From Psychroflexus sp. (GTDB lineage: Bacteria > Bacteroidota > Bacteroidia > Flavobacteriales > Flavobacteriaceae), in NCBI GenBank assembly GCA_007116535.1, contig SKIG01000041.1, positions 1-6,996 of the forward strand: a DNA stretch of 6,996 nt. The letters run 5' to 3'. A model generated the notes under the pieces. The model was given only the letters and a program-made list of their open reading frames with translations, was not told the origin of the DNA and did no database searches. Position numbers and translations under genes: made by a program. Numbering within the stretch: position 1 is the first letter of the stretch; each line of letters begins with the position of its first letter. Shown piece after piece: positions 1 to 6,355 of this stretch.

Positions 1-368
1 GCACCAAATTGCTCCAACACAATTAGGTTATCTATATTGATTTGAACACCAAGTTTTACTGCTTCTTCTAGCTCTTCAACAGAAACACCGTTGGGTGTAT
101 AGATGATTTTTTCGGCAGGAACGCCTGCTGCTAAACCAAGTCTAACTTCTTGAATTGATACGGTATCTAAACCGCTTCCTAATTCATTAAACAATTTCAG
201 AACTGAAATATTAGACAATGCTTTAACCGCATAGTGCAAACGTAAATGTTTCACCTTTTTGAAAGCATTTGTTAAACGTTTATATTGATGTATCATTTTT
301 TCACTATCATACACATAAACCGGGCTTCCAAATTGATTAGCAATGTCAACTAAATCTGTTCTTTCCAT
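1..368 (-). CDS. lysA: Diaminopimelate decarboxylase, N-terminal part (runs off the left edge)
   Basis: This PLP enzyme decarboxylates meso-diaminopimelate to L-lysine, the last step of lysine synthesis in the cytoplasm. The minus-strand frame is open from an ATG at 366-368 to the window edge and gives 122 residues of a family usually near 400. It starts MERTDLVDIANQFGSPVYVY, the usual N-terminal lead into the alanine-racemase-like TIM barrel. The motif LHYAVKALSN (residues 44-53) carries the presumed Schiff-base lysine, K49. It is followed by GSGLDTVSIQEVRLGLAAGV and a YTPNGVSVEELEEAVKLGV segment, both typical of group IV decarboxylases. A TAnnTTTG -7 box lies about 50 bases upstream of the start. 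The substrate-specificity residues and the C-terminal barrel lie outside the window, so a related carboxynorspermidine or ornithine-type decarboxylase is not strictly excluded, but LysA fits best. Confidence 0.9.
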   Translation of the reverse strand, partial: MERTDLVDIANQFGSPVYVYDSEKMIHQYKRLTNAFKKVKHLRLHYAVKALSNISVLKLFNELGSGLDTVSIQEVRLGLAAGVPAEKIIYTPNGVSVEELEEAVKLGVQINIDNLIVLEQFG

Positions 369-415
369 TTTTATTTTTGAATTATTAAACTATAAATTAT
401 GACTTCTAAAGTCTG

Positions 416-423
416 CAAAAGTA
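416..423 (-). promoter_or_regulatory. Bacteroidota -7 promoter box for lysA
   Basis: Read on the minus strand this is TACTTTTG, an exact match to TAnnTTTG, the -7 element of the Bacteroidota primary sigma factor. Transcription would begin near 410, giving a leader of about 40 bases to the lysA ATG at 368. No TTG -33 element is visible at the usual 17-23 base spacing, so the call rests on the -7 match and its position. Confidence 0.5.
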
Positions 424-487
424 ACATTATTGAAGAAATAAATACTAAAAGCTGTGCTGTGAAACCTCTGAAATAAAGTTTTTAAGC

Positions 488-513
488 ATAAAAAAATCGC
501 CTAAAGGCGATTT
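488..513 (-). terminator. Intrinsic terminator of the 237-residue membrane protein gene
   Basis: A perfect 8-bp inverted repeat, AAATCGCC at 494-501 and GGCGATTT at 506-513, encloses a 4-base loop. On the minus strand the stem runs into a T tract (seven Ts counting the stem end). It begins 8 bases after the stop codon at 522-524, as expected for a factor-independent terminator of the minus-strand gene. The plus-strand side lacks an uninterrupted T run. Confidence 0.85.
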
Positions 514-521
514 ATATTTTG

Positions 522-1235
522 TTAGGCATTAAAATATTTGCTTCGCCAAATTGCTGTATTGAAATTTTTACCTTTGGCAAATCCGTAATAAAGGCAAATC
601 CCACCCACCCATTTAATCATAAAGAGGAACAACAAAAAGAATTCAGTAGCAGAATTTTTATCCATAAAAAAACCTTTTGGCACCAAGTAAGTTAATAGTA
701 AACTTACCGCAAATATAGTAACCATGAATGTTTCAAAATTTTTGTAGGGCCAAACGCGAAGTTTTCGAAATGGCTCCAAATCATTTCCCCATTTGTGTAT
801 AAAATAATAGTAACCATTACCTATGGGCGCAAACAACAATGGGTCGTCAGCGTTTTCAAGTTTAAATAGTTTCGATGGAGCTACCATCTGAAAACCTTCT
901 AGCTTTATAGCATGAGCTTTTTCTATGTTTTTAATTTCTTGGATGCCCTCGTAAGGAATATCACTCTTATATAATCCTGCATCGAGAAAACGAAGTCTGT
1001 ATTCTACACAGAGTTTTTCGATTTGTGATATGTGATAGATTCTATTTGTTTCGAGTAAGTCAAAGTTAAATTTGTTACCGTTGTCCCCTTCAGATGATAG
1101 TACACGTTCCTCAATCTCATCATCCTTTTCTCGCTCTTTAGCTAGAAAATCTTTCACCTGTTGAAGAACTAATTCTTCATTTGATTTAGACTGTAGCTTA
1201 TCGAGTTTCTCCTTCACATTTGTACTTGTCCACAT
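522..1235 (-). CDS. Conserved-looking protein of unknown function with two C-terminal membrane segments
   Basis: I do not recognise a named family. The 237-residue product has a charged, probably helical or coiled N-terminus (about residues 5-45, rich in K, E and D). A soluble middle region follows (about 55-165) with the stretches FNFDLLETNRIYHISQIEKL, DDPLLFAPIGNGYYYFIHKW and LRVWPYKNF. Two hydrophobic helices come next (about 168-187 and 198-220), then a short basic tail, KGKNFNTAIWRSKYFNA. No signal peptide is visible. It therefore looks like a cytoplasmic domain anchored in the inner membrane by a C-terminal helical hairpin. The gene stands alone: its own terminator lies downstream and a possible -7 box lies upstream. 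The start ATG (1233-1235) is the first in the frame and follows an A-rich leader typical of the phylum. From memory, similar uncharacterised proteins occur in flavobacteria, but I cannot verify this here. Confidence 0.85.
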   Translation of the reverse strand: MWTSTNVKEKLDKLQSKSNEELVLQQVKDFLAKEREKDDEIEERVLSSEGDNGNKFNFDLLETNRIYHISQIEKLCVEYRLRFLDAGLYKSDIPYEGIQEIKNIEKAHAIKLEGFQMVAPSKLFKLENADDPLLFAPIGNGYYYFIHKWGNDLEPFRKLRVWPYKNFETFMVTIFAVSLLLTYLVPKGFFMDKNSATEFFLLFLFMIKWVGGICLYYGFAKGKNFNTAIWRSKYFNA

Positions 1236-1261
1236 AACTTTTCATTTTTGATTTAAAAATA

Positions 1262-1269
1262 CAAAGCTA
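1262..1269 (-). promoter_or_regulatory. Possible -7 promoter box for the 237-residue membrane protein gene
   Basis: The minus strand reads TAGCTTTG, an exact TAnnTTTG match, 26 bases upstream of the ATG at 1235. A TTTG lies upstream at a spacing of 24 bases, one more than the usual 17-23, so the -33 half is marginal. Confidence 0.45.
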
Positions 1270-1316
1270 TTAGCTTCAATTCCAAGCGAAGCCCAAACTT
1301 TAACGCTTGTTAAGCA

Positions 1317-1379
1317 TAAATTCAACTCTTTGTTTAAATTCAACTTTAAGTCAAAGTTTAGAAAACTGACTTTAGAAAA
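1317..1379. repeat. Cluster of short direct and inverted repeats in the divergent spacer
   Basis: Within the spacer between two divergent genes, TAAATTCAACT occurs at 1317-1327 and 1335-1345, and TTTAGAAAA occurs at 1357-1365 and 1371-1379. The inverted pair AACTTT/AAAGTT lies at 1342-1347 and 1353-1358. The cluster lies upstream of both predicted promoters and could hold operator sites. The sequence is very AT-rich, so part of this repetition is expected by chance. Apart from the promoter elements listed separately, I see nothing else in this spacer. Confidence 0.3.
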
Positions 1380-1434
1380 ACATTCATAATTGAATATTTT
1401 TCATTGAACTCGATATATTTTTTGAATATGCAAA

Positions 1435-1463
1435 TTGAAAGCCGAATTTTTCGTTGATATTTG
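1435..1463 (+). promoter_or_regulatory. Probable promoter of the L-serine ammonia-lyase gene
   Basis: A TTG at 1435-1437 is followed, 18 bases later, by GATATTTG at 1456-1463. This fits the Bacteroidota pattern TTG-N17-23-TAnnTTTG with one mismatch in the first base of the -7 box. Transcription would begin near 1470, leaving a leader of only about 20 bases before the ATG at 1490. Confidence 0.45.
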
Positions 1464-1489
1464 CAGTATTCTTAAGATGGAATCTTAGT

Positions 1490-2929
1490 ATGAAAAAAAT
1501 TGAATGTATCAGCGTATTCGATATGCTTAAAATAGGTGTCGGGCCTTCTAGTTCTCATACACTTGGTCCTTGGCGTGCTTCTCAACGATGGATTGAGGAG
1601 CTAAAATCGGAGGGGATTTTTGAACAAATTGAACATATCAAAATTCATTTGTACGGGTCACTTTCACTTACAGGAAAAGGACATGCAACAGACATTGCTA
1701 GTGTACTTGGTCTGACAGGTCATGATCCTGTTACTATGGATACTAGTCTCATCAATCCTGAAATTGAATTCATAAAAGCTACACAACAGTTAAAACTCAA
1801 CAATGAGGTTTTTGTAGTTTTTGATTACGAAAAGGATATCGTATTTCATCAAGAATTTTTAGATTTCCATCCAAATGCAATTACTTATGAAGCTGTTTTA
1901 AAAGATACGTCAACCTTCAGTTCAACTTTTTATTCGATTGGTGGTGGTTTTGTTGTGACAGAAGAACGGGAAAACGCTAAACAAAACATAGAAGATTTTA
2001 AATCATTCCCCTTCCCTATTCAAACAGCGGCTGAACTTCTTGCTTATTGCCAACAAGAAAATAAATCAATTTCTGAGATAGTTCTAGAAAATGAACGTTC
2101 CTTACGAAGCGATAAAGAAATTGACGAAGGACTTCAAGATATTTGGAAAGTAATGCTTGAGTCAATGTACGAAGGTTGTCATACCGACGGAATTCTTCCC
2201 GGAGGCTTGAATGTTTCTCGTCGCGCTGCTCAAATGAATAGAAAACTGCTCGCTAATAATTTAGGAGAATACACTACGCCCGAAGAATGGCTTGAAACAA
2301 TCAGAACTACAGAAGTGCGTTTTAGACAGATTCTTCAATGGGTTAGCTGTTTTGCGATCTCTGTAAATGAAACCAACGCTTCACTTGGAAGAGTTGTTAC
2401 CTCGCCTACCAACGGAAGTTCAGGAACTATGCCGGCAGTTATGATGTATTATATGGTTATTGAAAATCACCAAGCTACTTTTGAAGACTTAAAGAAATTC
2501 ATGTTGGTTGCAGGAGAAATTAGCTCTTTATTTAAAAAAGGAGCAACAATTTCTGCAGCAATGGGAGGATGTCAAGCAGAAATTGGTGTTTCTTCGGCTA
2601 TGGCTGCAGGTGCGTTGACAGAAGTAATGGGAGGAACTCCTGAGCAAGTACTTATGGCAAGTGAAATTGCAATGGAACATCACTTAGGTTTGACATGCGA
2701 CCCTATTGGTGGATTGGTACAAATTCCTTGTATAGAGAGAAATGCAATGGGAGCTATTAAGGCCATCAATGCAGCTGAAATCGCCATGGAAAGTGATGCT
2801 TCTAAAGCAAAAATTCCTTTAGATAAAGTAATTAATACCATGTGGGAAACCGCACAAGATATGAATAAAAAGTACAAGGAAACTTCTGAAGGTGGACTTG
2901 CCATTCAAGTAAACTTAAGCGATTGTTAG
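1490..2929 (+). CDS. sdaA: L-serine ammonia-lyase, single-chain iron-sulfur type
   Basis: This enzyme deaminates L-serine to pyruvate and ammonia in the cytoplasm using a [4Fe-4S] cluster instead of PLP. The 479-residue product has the fused layout: a beta domain (about residues 4-160), with GVGPSSSHTLGP near its start, and a catalytic alpha domain (about 174-479) containing TSPTNGSSGT (304-313). The cysteines expected to hold the cluster are C361 (in GGCQAE), C403 (LTCDPIGG) and C414 (IPCIERNA). C479 is the very last residue. In the Legionella enzyme, as I recall, the ligands are 343, 385 and 396 plus the C-terminal Cys458, whose tail plugs the active site. The 42- and 11-residue spacings here are identical. 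I chose the ATG at 1490. An in-frame TTG at 1454 would lie inside the predicted -7 box and add a non-conserved extension. I see no convincing terminator after the stop codon. Confidence 0.95.
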   Translation: MKKIECISVFDMLKIGVGPSSSHTLGPWRASQRWIEELKSEGIFEQIEHIKIHLYGSLSLTGKGHATDIASVLGLTGHDPVTMDTSLINPEIEFIKATQQLKLNNEVFVVFDYEKDIVFHQEFLDFHPNAITYEAVLKDTSTFSSTFYSIGGGFVVTEERENAKQNIEDFKSFPFPIQTAAELLAYCQQENKSISEIVLENERSLRSDKEIDEGLQDIWKVMLESMYEGCHTDGILPGGLNVSRRAAQMNRKLLANNLGEYTTPEEWLETIRTTEVRFRQILQWVSCFAISVNETNASLGRVVTSPTNGSSGTMPAVMMYYMVIENHQATFEDLKKFMLVAGEISSLFKKGATISAAMGGCQAEIGVSSAMAAGALTEVMGGTPEQVLMASEIAMEHHLGLTCDPIGGLVQIPCIERNAMGAIKAINAAEIAMESDASKAKIPLDKVINTMWETAQDMNKKYKETSEGGLAIQVNLSDC

Positions 2930-3044
2930 TTTGTTCGGGGTTTTTAAATGAGCTATATATGATTACTTATCTTGTAAAAAGGTGAAGTCCATTAGTAGAT
3001 TTCTAAAACTTATATTAATTTGAATATTTTGTTGCTTCTAAAGC

Positions 3045-3063
3045 AAACTTAATAAAACTTAAT
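3045..3063. repeat. Tandem 9-base repeat next to a promoter
   Basis: AAACTTAAT occurs at 3045-3053 and again at 3055-3063, a period of 10 bases or about one helical turn. A partial copy, AAACTTA, lies at 3006-3012. The pair ends 3 bases before the predicted -7 box of the small membrane protein gene, where a regulator or a non-canonical -33 contact could bind. In such AT-rich sequence it may also be chance. Confidence 0.3.
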
Positions 3064-3066
3064 CTT

Positions 3067-3074
3067 TATATTTG
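3067..3074 (+). promoter_or_regulatory. Bacteroidota -7 promoter box for the small membrane protein gene
   Basis: TATATTTG matches TAnnTTTG exactly and lies 20 bases upstream of the ATG at 3095. No TTG is found 17-23 bases further upstream. The same interval holds a tandem AAACTTAAT repeat instead. Confidence 0.5.
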
Positions 3075-3094
3075 CATAAACAAATACGGTAACC

Positions 3095-3274
3095 ATGTTT
3101 GAATTTCAGCAATACTTAGGTTTTTTAGCATTTTTAACTATTTTGACCATCGGATTTTGGTTGTTAATTTTTTTAACCGCCATTATTCCTTATTGGATTG
3201 GAGGTGCTTTAATGGAGCGTCTTAAAGAAATGAAAGAAGCTAAAAAAGCTAAAGAGGAACAAGAAGAAGTTTAG
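3095..3274 (+). CDS. Small single-pass membrane protein of unknown function (59 residues)
   Basis: The frame from the ATG at 3095 to TAG at 3272-3274 encodes 59 residues beginning MFEFQQYLGFLAFLTI. Residues 8-36 form one long hydrophobic segment ending in TAIIPYWIGGAL. A highly charged, helix-prone tail follows (about 40-59, ERLKEMKEAKKAKEEQEEV). No cleavage site or lipobox is seen, so it is probably an inner-membrane protein with a cytoplasmic charged tail. That topology is an inference from the positive charges after the membrane segment. Support for a real gene comes from an exact -7 box 20 bases upstream, a strong hairpin terminator 17 bases downstream, and the contrast between a hydrophobic core and a charged end. 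It could also be reached by read-through from the serine lyase gene 165 bases upstream. I do not recognise a family, and no function can be assigned. Confidence 0.75.
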   Translation: MFEFQQYLGFLAFLTILTIGFWLLIFLTAIIPYWIGGALMERLKEMKEAKKAKEEQEEV

Positions 3275-3291
3275 TCTTTCTTCGTTTATTT

Positions 3292-3326
3292 AAAAAGAGA
3301 AGCACTGCAGGCTTCTCTTTTTTTTT
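3292..3326 (+). terminator. Strong hairpin terminator, probably bidirectional, between convergent genes
   Basis: A perfect 12-bp inverted repeat, AAAAAGAGAAGC at 3292-3303 and GCTTCTCTTTTT at 3311-3322, encloses the 7-base loop ACTGCAG. On the plus strand it ends in nine Ts (3318-3326), a textbook intrinsic terminator for the small membrane protein gene. On the minus strand the same stem ends in five Ts and lies directly after the stop codon (3325-3327) of the DUF5686 gene, so it probably stops that transcript too. The stop codon itself overlaps the T tract. Confidence 0.9.
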
Positions 3327-5760
3327 AATTGAAACTTGCTGTTAAATTAAACTTTAAGGCAAAGTTATCGCTTGATTTATCCAAAGAATAATCCCCATAT
3401 CTATAAAATCCGCCAACTCCTAATCCCAAGTAAAAAGCATCAAGGTAAGTGAATTTTACAATCCTTGTTATTTCTAATCCTGATTCCATAAATACTTGAT
3501 CGTATGATTTCAGTGGAACGGAATGAGCAAAACCTTCACGAATATCACCCCAACCCATATTGTGGTGGATAATTAGACCCGGATTAAATTTTTTTGTTTT
3601 GAAAAGTAAACTTCCTAAGTCATGCGTAAAAAATAAATGCGCATACCTGTCGGATACAAATTCGTAAGGCAACATAGTTTGAAAAGTATCGTACATAACC
3701 ACAGGAATATCCGCATCATAACTACCTTGTCCTGTGAATAATAAACCTATGGGTAAAAATTGATCAACAAAACCTGCTTGCAAGCGATACCTTGTTCTAC
3801 CTACTTGTTTGGTAAAAAAACTATGTGTTAAACTAGCTTCAACTTTAGAATAAGAGAAGTCTCCGCCCCATACATCTTGCAAACCTCGTGAATAATCTAA
3901 GGCGAATATAGGTTTGGTAGTTCCCATACTAATTCGTTGCCTAAAATTATCCATGATTTGCTCTCCATAAGCATACCTCAATTGAAGTCGAAATTGAGTA
4001 TGGGTATAGTCAGTTATTCCTCTATTGTTTTCAATAAATATATAGTCGTATTGTGGATTGATATCCTCTCTAACAAAACTAGCATTGTAAGTTAAAAATT
4101 TCAAGGCACGACCACGAATGCCTGTTCTGTATTGAGTAACAAAATCCATATCTGAAGCAATGAATTCTCTCAGGTCTCCACCCATCACTTGTTTTCTTGT
4201 CATCCCTGCCATCCCAATTTCACGAACATCGTGCATGTAGGATAAATCAAAATACATGTCTTTGTTACGATTCAATTCCCATCTAAAATCTCCACCGTAT
4301 TTCCATTGACTATCTCGAAAGCCGAAGGCAAAATAACCGCCAAGTCGAAGTTTTTCACTTATCTTTTCGTTAGTGTATAAACCACCACCTAAGCGAAATC
4401 CTTCAAATCTATTGTAGCCAAAAAACCTATTGATAGGTATATCGAATTTTTTGATGGGAATCATTCCCTCTCCTATTTTAGTGCCTACCTCTAAAACTCT
4501 ATCTAAATTAAATTCATTTCCGATACTATCCATGAATTTATAGGTATTCTCTTCGAATTCTGAGAGTGGATTTCTTCGGTATTTTCCCCAAAAAATTTCG
4601 TCTTTGTTGGGCGCGTCTTTATCAAAAGTTAATCTAACTTCAGAAAAATCACGGGCGCGCAAATCAGGAATAAATTCTATATCTTCTAAATAAGTCCTAC
4701 CATCAACTTCGAGAGAGGTATTGTTCATTTTCATCTCAAAATTTAACTGCGATGGAAACCACATTTCTTCATCTAATTGATTGTATTTCTGCTGAATGCG
4801 CAAACTAACAATCATCTCATCAAAGGGTTCGGCTACAATGTTTTGAAGTGCGTAGGTACTCGTATGTACGTGCATAAAACCTTTTAACCCATCAAAATTT
4901 CGCCCTGTTTTTGGTTGAAAACTTATAATGTGAATAAGGTGCTCGCCATCTTCGAGTGTATCTTCCAACACGAAGTCATAACGGTTTATACTCCCTCTTG
5001 CAATTGGGTTCAGAAAGTTTTGTTCTAATAAAGGGATGCTTTCTCTGTAAAATCCAAAGGGTTGAATTTCGGAGGCTAATACAGCAAAATAAGGTCTTTC
5101 AAAACCTGAAACACGAGTAGCTATAACCTCTTCAAAAGATCGACTAGGAGGTAAAAATTTACGTTCACTAACAGATTCCATCATAAAAATATACAGTTCC
5201 CCATTTTTAAGCGCTCTTTCTGTTGGACTAAGCGTATCCTTAAAATCTACTTCTTCTGCTACACGTTTGTAGAAATCTTGGCGAACGGAATCACGCTTTT
5301 CTATTAGCGTTTCATCTTTAAAAATAGTTTTTGAATAGGAAGTATATTGAAAACCCCCCATTTTCTCAGGATTATTTCTATCTCTATTGGCAATGACCTG
5401 ACGAATAATTGCTAAAGCAGGGTTTTCAATTTCTTTATTCGTTACAATGACCTCAGCGAGTTGTTCTGAAGAAGCATTTAACTTAATTGAAAGAAAATCG
5501 TGAAATGGAGCGCGGATAGTCTTGGACTCAAAACCTAAGTAACTCACTTGGATGCTTGTAATACTGTCTTTGCTCTCTAGGTTGAAAATTCCATCTATAT
5601 CGGATATACCTCCTTTGGTTGAAGTTTGATTGATGGTTACGTGTGCGAAGGCAAGTTTTTCTCCGGTGGCTTCGTCTTCAATGCTTCCCCTAACTTGGTA
5701 TTGAGCGAATAAAATTGTTGAGCATAAAAAGCTAACTAGAAGTAATAGTATTTTTCTCAT
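3325..5760 (-). CDS. Outer-membrane protein with carboxypeptidase-regulatory-like domain and DUF5686
   Basis: The 811-residue product begins with a signal peptide, MRKILLLLVSFLCSTILFAQ, with likely cleavage after residue 19 or 20. Residues about 21-95 (YQVRGSIEDEATGEKLAFAH through VSYLGFESK) form a carboxypeptidase-D regulatory-like beta-sandwich, the domain also found at the N-terminus of many SusC-type receptors. The rest, from ENPALAIIRQVIANRDRNNP (112-131) onward, matches my knowledge of DUF5686. Its second half, from about residue 460, alternates aromatic and glycine-rich strands such as FRLGGGLYT, LRLGGYFAFGF and FYLGLGVGGFYRYG. It ends LKFNLTASFN, as expected for an outer-membrane beta barrel. 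There is no TonB-plug signature, so it is not a SusC homologue. The family is not characterised to my knowledge, so export or surface roles are guesses. It stands alone on its strand, with 111 bases to the next gene upstream. A weak -7-like AATATTTG lies at 5815-5822 (minus). Confidence 0.88.
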   Translation of the reverse strand: MRKILLLLVSFLCSTILFAQYQVRGSIEDEATGEKLAFAHVTINQTSTKGGISDIDGIFNLESKDSITSIQVSYLGFESKTIRAPFHDFLSIKLNASSEQLAEVIVTNKEIENPALAIIRQVIANRDRNNPEKMGGFQYTSYSKTIFKDETLIEKRDSVRQDFYKRVAEEVDFKDTLSPTERALKNGELYIFMMESVSERKFLPPSRSFEEVIATRVSGFERPYFAVLASEIQPFGFYRESIPLLEQNFLNPIARGSINRYDFVLEDTLEDGEHLIHIISFQPKTGRNFDGLKGFMHVHTSTYALQNIVAEPFDEMIVSLRIQQKYNQLDEEMWFPSQLNFEMKMNNTSLEVDGRTYLEDIEFIPDLRARDFSEVRLTFDKDAPNKDEIFWGKYRRNPLSEFEENTYKFMDSIGNEFNLDRVLEVGTKIGEGMIPIKKFDIPINRFFGYNRFEGFRLGGGLYTNEKISEKLRLGGYFAFGFRDSQWKYGGDFRWELNRNKDMYFDLSYMHDVREIGMAGMTRKQVMGGDLREFIASDMDFVTQYRTGIRGRALKFLTYNASFVREDINPQYDYIFIENNRGITDYTHTQFRLQLRYAYGEQIMDNFRQRISMGTTKPIFALDYSRGLQDVWGGDFSYSKVEASLTHSFFTKQVGRTRYRLQAGFVDQFLPIGLLFTGQGSYDADIPVVMYDTFQTMLPYEFVSDRYAHLFFTHDLGSLLFKTKKFNPGLIIHHNMGWGDIREGFAHSVPLKSYDQVFMESGLEITRIVKFTYLDAFYLGLGVGGFYRYGDYSLDKSSDNFALKFNLTASFN

Positions 5761-5871
5761 GGCTTGAATTTAGGGTTTTAATTCCATTTTATCGAAACCT
5801 CGCTTTATCAGTCACAAATATTCATAAATTGTTACTCTTTAATTCATTTTTTCGTTATAAAATTTAAAAAA

Positions 5872-6327
5872 TCAAGATTTCACTTTCACCGTCCATTTAA
5901 AACTAAATCTAGATACTTCATCACCTGCTTCATCTGTCCCAATGACATTCATCCATTGTTCTTGTCCTTCTTTTGTAGCGATAGTTTGCTGAATGGCTTT
6001 GGATATTGCTTCGCCATCTTCACAAACAAAAGTGATTTTTCCTTTTGCTTTTTTTGAAAAAGAAGAGGAATTTTCGGCAACAAGCATAGAGATATTTTTA
6101 CCTGATGCTTGAATTGACTGCATTACAAGAGCTCCTGTACTCAACTCAGCTGCCATTGCTTGTACGGCGAAGTACATACTTTTAAACGGATTTTGGTTGA
6201 TCCAACGGTGTTTGACACTAACTTTTGCAGTAGTAGAATCAATATGCTTTAAACGTACTCCACAGAAAAATGCAGATGGAAGCTTAAAGAGTAGAAATAG
6301 ATTAACTTTTCGAGGGTTTAAGTTCAT
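5872..6327 (-). CDS. DUF4442 hotdog-fold protein (thioesterase-like)
   Basis: The 151-residue product resembles the DUF4442 branch of the hotdog thioesterase superfamily, whose members include acyl-CoA thioesterases of the PaaI type. The clearest match is HRWINQNPFKSMYFAVQAMA (residues 40-59) followed by AELSTG. This is the loop and start of the central hotdog helix, where PaaI-like enzymes have an N-x-x-G or D/E catalytic site. The remainder (GKNISMLVAENSSSFSKKAK and GKITFVCEDG) gives the beta strands. The true substrate is unknown and activity is not shown by sequence. I chose the ATG at 6325-6327. A TTG at 6366 would extend it by 13 non-conserved residues and overlap the upstream gene. The gap to the carbinolamine dehydratase gene is 28 bases, so the two are probably cotranscribed. 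Confidence 0.82.
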   Translation of the reverse strand: MNLNPRKVNLFLLFKLPSAFFCGVRLKHIDSTTAKVSVKHRWINQNPFKSMYFAVQAMAAELSTGALVMQSIQASGKNISMLVAENSSSFSKKAKGKITFVCEDGEAISKAIQQTIATKEGQEQWMNVIGTDEAGDEVSRFSFKWTVKVKS

Positions 6328-6355
6328 GTGTTTAAAGTTATTATTTTTCAACAAT

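Noticed and set aside
401..413. GACTT-CTA-AAGTC hairpin near the predicted lysA transcript start
   Set aside because: Five base pairs with a three-base loop overlapping the expected start site is too weak to call a leader element or riboswitch.
482..1320. TTAAGCATAAA on both sides of the 237-residue protein gene (482-492 and 1310-1320), suggesting target-site duplications of a mobile cassette
   Set aside because: An 11-base AT-rich match is expected several times by chance in 7 kb, the copies do not extend, and the gene has no transposase or atypical composition.
2680..2904. Minus-strand open frame of 74 codons inside the serine lyase gene
   Set aside because: It lies wholly antisense to the conserved alpha domain with its cluster cysteines, and its product resembles no family; it is a shadow frame.
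5774..5799. GGTTT/AAACC inverted pair upstream of the DUF5686 gene as a terminator
   Set aside because: The stem is only 5 bp with a 16-base loop and has no T tract.
5869..5880. AAATC-TT-GATTT followed by Ts at the end of the DUF4442 gene as a terminator
   Set aside because: The loop would be two bases, leaving a 4-bp AT-rich stem, which is too weak.
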